Shown here in pieces: positions 58,553 through 64,000 of a DNA stretch of 64,000 bases (position 1 is its first letter; every line of letters begins with the position of its first letter). The stretch covers positions 62,001 through 126,000 of the forward strand of contig WHVA01000062.1 in the NCBI GenBank assembly GCA_015179125.1, in the 5' to 3' direction. The notes below the pieces were generated by a model. That model was not told where the DNA came from, did not search any database, and was given only the letters and a program-made list of their open reading frames with translations. This DNA comes from Gautieria morchelliformis. Its lineage: Eukaryota; Basidiomycota; Agaricomycetes; Gomphales; Gomphaceae. A program made the translations under genes and the position numbers.

Positions 58553-61097
58553 CTAACAAGATATACCCTTTAAGAGACTCATGTTAGGTCGAACTATGTT
58601 GCAGTGTGCAGCATCAGGTCGATCAGATTCAGAATCCTCAGGTTTTTCTTGATCAGTCGTATTACTAGCTTCAGTGGAGGCTGTCATAAAATTGGTACGA
58701 GCTTTGTCCAAGTTTTCTTCTTCAGTCTCACTGTCCGTATCATAATACAAGGCATCATAGGCTTGCTGAATTTCCATCCCTTCAGGAGTTAGGGCTACGT
58801 AATTAGAACAAGCTCTACGAGTTCCTGTCTTGGAATGTTTGCACTCATTGTCCCAATGCTTTCTGCTACCACAATGTCTACAACCTCTAGCACCTTTCTG
58901 TTCAGGTGTGGCTCTTTGAGAGACATTAGATTCATCACGAGGGAATTTAGGAGGGTCCATTTTTGGTGACCATCCAACCAAACGTGATCCGGCATCACGG
59001 TAAGGTCTGTTTGAATGTCCAATTGGATCCATCCGTGAGCTTCTAGTGTGAAGTGCAGATTCTAAGTTCTTCAAACGACGCTCAACTCCTTCCATACATA
59101 ATACTCACTTGGAGTCTCAGACGAATAACCAGATTCCCTGAAAGAAGCACGGTTTGCTCTTGCTTTCTGCCTGTCTAACCATGCACGGTTCATGTAATAG
59201 GCTCCAATAACGTCTCTGATCATTTCCCAATTTCTGGAAGCTTCCTGACGATAGGATAAAGGAAGTGAGAAAAACCATTTTTCAGCTCCTCTACGCAGAT
59301 GTAGTGGAATGATATCTCCCAATTGTTGAAAAACTAAGTCAGATCTGTTGGCAAGGTGGTTTACTTTCAAAATCCACTGCACTAAAGTATCTGGGTTACC
59401 ATCCCATTCTGGAACAATTTCTGGATGCAGCTTATTATCAAAGTAAGCTTCAGTCTTGCTTTGTCTGTGACTGGTGTCATGATCAACTAGTCTTTTTCTA
59501 AAGCCATCCCCCCTGCCTGGACTAGGCTTTCTACTGTCTCCATTGTCACTGTCATCCCCGTCATCTCCTGGTGGACCTCCACCTGCATTACCCGAAGGCT
59601 GGCCATCATTGTTGTCTGAAGGTCTAGCCATTGGCCGAGGTACTTTAGGTGATTCTGAAGTATCCGAGTCAGACGAACTATTGTCATTATCAGGAGGTTT
59701 CTTGTCTCTAAGAATTGCTTTGAACTTAGAAACTGGATAGGAATGAGTGGGAACCATAGGAGTAGGTGTCTCTGGTACACTGAAGATGGTTTGTCTTCTA
59801 GTGTGCTTGGAGGGATTAAACATCTCTTCTAAACCTTCAGAATTCGAAAGCTTGGTTGGATTCTGATGGTAAGGTGAAGTGATGACCGAAGAAAGACGAG
59901 GGCCTCTGTTGTAGGCTACTGACTGTCTACGCTTGATCTGCTGATGGTCTACTGGACTATCCGTACTAAATCCCACTGTTGGAATAGAAGTTTGGGAAGT
60001 TCTAGGTATTCTCATCTGCTCCGGTGCATAACCATGTGCGGAGGAGACTCTCTTGTAATAGAGCTTTCAGCAACAGCTGAATGTGTTTTAGCTCCATCAA
60101 ACAGTTGATCAGCTAGGGATTTTCTTGAATATGCTTCATGAGCTGCATGATACCTCGTGCAGAACATATCCATGTTATTAGGATTGCTAGGGACAGAAGG
60201 AAAAGCCGGCGAAGATATATTATCTTTGGAAGCGAGCCTGTATGTTCCTTTGTCTTTTGCTACAATATCCCAATAAAAGGCTATGAAGTTTTCTGCATCT
60301 TCATGCAAGGTGACACAGAGCATTTCAATGTCTTGTAAATGCCATATAGAATCATTGGACCATTCCTGTGGCAACGTAGGAATTCTAGGTGTAGGTAATG
60401 AAAGTGCAACTAGTGTTCCTTGCCTTCATTCAGCAATTCTGGTCAAGGTAGAAACCAGGTATTCGTACTTGCTTTTGTCAAACTGATACCCTATCACTCC
60501 TTTGTCAAAAGACTGAGCAGGGTGAGCAGTTAGAGCTGAGTCTAGGATCATAAGCTCATGCCGGAACAATCTGTCTGCGCAAGGTGCAAGAGCTCTGAAG
60601 CCTGGAGCTGCAGTTCTGTCAAGTACATTTTCCGCAATGCTAAGAAGTTCATCCCTTCTTTCCCATAGCTTATCATCTTCTCTGACTAGCTTTCTGCTAC
60701 CAGCGGTTTTAAACACTGGATGAGATGACACATCAAGTAGATACATGGGCGGAAGAGGACCAGGAAGTAAAGGACCATTGAAATCCCAGTCAACCGTGTT
60801 GGCAGGTTGGACTTCAGGTGATTCTGAGCGATAGCTTGCTTGCCTACCAGTTTGGCGTAGAAGCGCTGGCTCTTCTACCATACGAGTAGTAGGGCTTGTT
60901 GACCTCTCAGGAACCATTGAGGAAGGCATTGGTGAGGGGGGTTTAACAGGTGTTTGCTTTGGGGTGCTGTATGCAGACATCTGTAGTCTTGGTTTACCGG
61001 TTTGTATGAGTTGGAGTAGAGGTAGGTTTAAGATAAGGAGGAGGAGAAGATGGAGTAGAAACCGCTTCAGATCTTGGTAAGTAACCGATTTAGCCAC
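58553..61097 (-). pseudogene. gypsy-2 gag (one stop and two frameshifts)
   Basis: Gag is spread over frames at 61,097-60,426, 60,374-60,012, 60,015-59,071 and 59,095-58,553. The second and first are in one frame, separated by a TGA at 60,426-60,428 (GAA-TGA-AGG). The next two joins, near 60,015 and 59,080, each need a -1 shift. Domains include a retrotransposon-gag-like region (NPDTLVQWILKVNHLANRSD, FFSLPLSYRQEASRNWEMIR) and a CX2CX4HX4C zinc knuckle (CRHCGSRKHWDNECKH) at about 58,840-58,890. The last frame ends LLKGISC then TAG at 58,553-58,555, after which the protease continues in the same frame. Confidence 0.8.
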
Positions 61098-61164
61098 AGT
61101 GACCTTGACCTATCTAGTGCAATCAGCTAAGCAACTGCTAAGTGATTCCCAGAACGTCCACCAC
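61098..61164 (-). promoter_or_regulatory. gypsy-2 leader with candidate primer-binding site
   Basis: Immediately inside the 5' LTR the minus strand reads GTGGTGGACGTTCTGGGAAT. The TGGTGGACG start is as expected of a tRNA primer-binding site, but I could not assign the tRNA. Confidence 0.45.
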
Positions 61165-62681
61165 TGTTTTGGAACCTGTTGAACTAAACGTAAAACTGGT
61201 GTTAAACACAATTCTAAAGTTCAATCAGAGATTTGACTTTACAAGCACACGCAAGCTTCGAAACTATTTTAACAGAGAACCCAATTAAGAAATTATACTC
61301 CGGTGAACAATCAGAATCAGTATTGGTACAGGAAGTGTAGCAATAGAGATTTAACTGAAAACGTGTAGTTCTCAGATTGTGCAATACTTTGTGAGGTCAA
61401 AGAATGGTATTAGGCGTCCAAGGGTCCAGATACTTTAAGGGGGAAAGCTACCTAGAGTCTTAGGACCGCGGGTCGAGTGAATTAAAGACAACAATAATCC
61501 CCATGATGTGAAAAGATAGTTCTGCGCTTGAACTCTTCCTCAGTTCAAGTATGTCACTATTCTCATGGCTTTTCTGGTTTTCCAACTCAACAAACGTAGG
61601 ATATTAACTCACTTACTTAAGAACCTCCAACCAATCTTTATAATCTAAGTGTTTTGTTCCGAATAAAGGGTAAACCCTGAGTTAGGTTAATATCTGCAGT
61701 GTGTTGATTGATCAAGAAAGATCAATTACTCAAAAGGCTATTAACCCACTTAACTCAGAGTTAAGTTAATAAACTATTGTGTGAATTGAATAACTAATAA
61801 CCAAGTCTATTAGATCACTGCTCAGAGTGGTGTCTAATGGTACAGGATTACTAATCAGTTACTCTTAGTAATGTTGCTGTTCGCAGCGCGATTATTCAGG
61901 CCTGCTGCAATTAAAATACAGCACTCTTGTACTTCTCAGAGCCAATCAGAGTTGCTGCAATCTTAGACTGTAGCCAAGTCAGTGAGCCAGTACTTTGGTA
62001 CAAGGCTGTGTTGAAGTCACACTTCAGTTACTCAAGGTATGAGTGGTTTGGGTGAAAGATGATTGATTGCTTCAATGCTAAAACTGCAGGCTATTTATAC
62101 TGCATCTATCTAGCTTATGTAACTACTGCTAGGAACCTTGTAGAGGCTTCTACTACTGTGAAGAACCTTGTGGAAGCTTAGAGAAGCTTCAGGAAAGGTT
62201 TGGAAACTATTGGAAGGCTGTGGAAGGTTCTATTGCTATATTGGGTTAAAGTCACAGTTCTGTGACAGTAAAGCTAAGAGTATGTAAGAAACTCCCACGC
62301 TCATGTGATTATCATGTGACGAAGGAAAGTCATGTGACTTCAAGCTGGATTGACGTCATGTGACTGTGTCATGTGATTGTCAGGTGACCGTAGATAATCA
62401 AGTGACTTTGAGGTCAGGTGATTGTCAGGTGACTGTAGATAATCAGGTGACTTTGAGGTCAGGTGATTGTCAGGTGACTGTGGATGATCAGGTGACTTTG
62501 AGCTTTGAGGTCATGTGATAGTCATGTGACCATGGGGCTTAGCAGATTGTTGTATCTTGTGGACCCAGTGTGAGTGTAGCATAGAAATATTAATACAACC
62601 TTTCTTGAGGACATTTGAAACTAATTAACTACCTAGTAAATGTTCATAAATAGGTAGCTACTTTGTGGATGATCCCTAACA
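61165..62681 (-). repeat. gypsy-2 right (5') LTR, 1,517 bp
   Basis: This intact copy defines the LTR ends (TGTTAGGGATC..TTCCAAAACA on the minus strand). It holds the E-box-like repeat array in U3 (62,300-62,535) and a TATAAATA box on the minus strand at 62,092-62,099. The uninterrupted sequence GTATGTAAGAAACTCCC at 62,280-62,296 is the empty site used to place the Helitron. Confidence 0.93.
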
Positions 62682-63340
62682 AACGTGTCATATACGAAAC
62701 TGCAAGAATATTAGACACTACTGGCGTAATGAATAACAAACTATTAGTTTGTAGGTTCGAGGACGACTATTGGGGTCCAAGTATTCCAAAAAGAGAGGAA
62801 TGGCTTTCACAGGAGAGTTTGTAAGTGTGCTGACCCGATTAATGTCAACGCACTGCAATAAACGAGTGACTGGTTTTTGGGTAGTGACTTGTGAAAGTCT
62901 CTGAAGGAGGATATTTATAATGGTTATGTAATACAGCATATATGAGTATATAATATATACTATAAGAGTATTAATAACAACATATAGGAATATATAGTAG
63001 TATTTATAAGGAGAATAATAGATGTTATTAGATGATTCTGTATATATTTAAACATCTTGAAGATATATATACATATGAGAGAGTATTAGACTACAAGATA
63101 GAGTAACAGATACTTGGAGAGATACTTGTAACAGATATGAGTAGGAGTATTAGTATGACTAGTTATAATGAGAGAGTATTAGACTAGCATATGGAGTAAT
63201 AGTAGTTGTCTAGATATTTGTAATATATATGAATAGTTATAATGATATAGTGTATATTAAAAGTGGGTAGAAAAAATAAGAAGAGGTGTAAAAATAAGAA
63301 TGGGTGTTCTCGTTGGCGGAGCCCCGCTCGGGGAGGGACA
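62682..63340. other. Flank of gypsy-2 with AT-rich direct repeats
   Basis: After the AACGT duplication a short minus-strand frame (62,718-62,939) shows no known domain. From about 62,935 to 63,300 the DNA is very AT-rich. A unit of about 92 bases starting GAGAGAGTATTAGACTA occurs at 63,078 and again, degenerated, at 63,170. Confidence 0.55.
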
Positions 63341-64000
63341 AACGTAAATTTATTTATATCCCAACAATAAGATTGGCATGTACTTTCGTCCTCTTCTTTT
63401 CTATAATTTGAGAATAAAATGGGTGAAGCTACAGGTAATAAAAAGTTGTGAGCATCCGCCGAACAGGAAAATCAACTGATCAGATCGTCTCGGGTATTGG
63501 AGTGCTAATTGGCAAGAAAATTGATTGACAACCTCACTCTGCAGAATTTCACCTAGAGGGTTAGTCTGGGTGGCTAAGTAGAAAAGCAACTACTTAACTG
63601 AGAATTAATACTCTAAGCAAGTGTAATAACCCTAGCTGGGGTTAGCAGCCTGGTAAGCTGTGCAAGCTTGGCAAGTCACGCAAGGTGCGTTGGATAGAAG
63701 ATGGTAGATTGGCTGATGAGAAGGCAGGCAAAAGGGCCTCCTTTTATATTGTAATGTACATGAGCTTAGTAAGCAGGTAGAACCTTCTATCTATTAATGG
63801 AATGGGGGGAGCAGCTTGTGGAAGCTGGAAGAAAGTATAGGAAGGTTCTGGGTGGTTCCAGATGACTCACAGTGTTTCCTACCAATCACAGCTTGATTTG
63901 TCAGGAATGACTCACTGATCAGAGTCATGTGACTTGGCACAGCTTGGTTGAGTCATGTACTCCTGACTCTCCAAGATGTGCCTGGTTTGGTTGAGTCACT
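63341..64000 (-). mobile_element. Possible LTR related to gypsy-2, cut by the window edge
   Basis: Sequence features match the gypsy-2 LTR in order without close identity. They are a TATA-like CTTTTATATTG, GAACCTTCT and GGAAGGTTCT words, GGAAGCTGGAAG, and GTCATGTGAC near 63,923. I infer a diverged relative. Orientation and ends are not determined. Confidence 0.35.

Larger units (their letters stand above)
40168..62681 (-). mobile_element. gypsy-2: young Ty3/gypsy LTR retrotransposon with nested insertions
   Basis: Both ends are bounded by the same five bases, AACGT (40,163-40,167 and 62,682-62,686). The LTRs read TGTTAGGGATC..GGTTCCAAAACA on the minus strand. The right (5') LTR is 61,165-62,681. 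The left (3') LTR is 40,168-41,231 plus 51,526-51,934, split by a Helitron. The two LTRs are nearly identical over long stretches, indicating a recent insertion. Order on the minus strand: gag, protease, an inserted LTR, reverse transcriptase/RNase H, integrase with chromodomain, an extra gene, polypurine tract. Without the Helitron the element is about 12.2 kb. Confidence 0.92.

Noticed and set aside
59060-59100. Programmed -1 frameshift between gypsy-2 gag frames.
   Set aside because: The overlap has no X-XXY-YYZ slippery heptamer, and a second similar break near 60,015 plus a TGA at 60,426 point to ordinary mutation.

Overview
The window looks like nuclear DNA of a filamentous basidiomycete, most likely an Agaricomycete. 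The evidence is many short GT-AG introns (about 45-70 nt) in every conserved gene, a DUF6533 membrane protein, a FunK1-type fungal protein kinase, and chromodomain-bearing Ty3/gypsy elements and Helitrons with the DUF6570/Helitron_like_N layout seen in mushroom genomes. The species cannot be named from sequence alone.

Positions 1-30,000 are gene-dense and conserved. In order they hold: a DUF6533 membrane protein (+), glycogen synthase GSY1 (-), a TMEM19/DUF92 membrane protein (-), the Nbs1/nibrin DNA-repair protein (+), ornithine carbamoyltransferase (+), proteasome subunit beta-7/PRE4 (-), a small foldback (MITE-like) element, chaperonin CCT8 (-), the DEAH helicase PRP43/DHX15 (-), a FunK1 protein kinase (+), the tafazzin acyltransferase TAZ1 (+) and a CAX-like Ca2+/H+ antiporter (+). 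These are unrelated housekeeping genes, apart from possible shared control of the divergent TMEM19/NBS1 pair.

From about 30,700 to the end the sequence is a stack of nested transposons. (a) An old chromodomain Ty3/gypsy element ('gypsy-1', minus strand, 33.4-40.2 kb) is riddled with CGA-to-TGA stops. (b) Two related solo LTRs with TG..CA ends and 5-bp target duplications sit at 32,282-33,312 (+) and 34,932-36,220 (-); the second interrupts the gypsy-1 integrase. (c) A younger Ty3/gypsy element ('gypsy-2', minus strand) spans 40,168-62,681, bounded by perfect AACGT target duplications. It is inserted next to or inside the gypsy-1 gag. (d) A 10.3-kb Helitron (41,232-51,525) sits inside the left LTR of gypsy-2, with boundaries set to the base by comparison with the intact right LTR. 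(e) Another LTR with its own TATA box (about 56,809-57,424) interrupts the gypsy-2 polyprotein between protease and reverse transcriptase.

The most unusual items are two accessory genes carried by these elements. The Helitron carries an intact-looking four-exon gene of unknown function (41,589-42,869). Gypsy-2 carries an uninterrupted 356-codon gene between integrase and 3' LTR, with what looks like its own TATA box (51,960-53,030). Also notable are an in-frame UAG separating the gypsy-2 nucleocapsid from its protease, an E-box-like repeat array in its U3, and asymmetric terminal inverted repeats on the Helitron that suggest the Helentron/Helitron2 type. All exon boundaries were inferred by eye and need transcript support.
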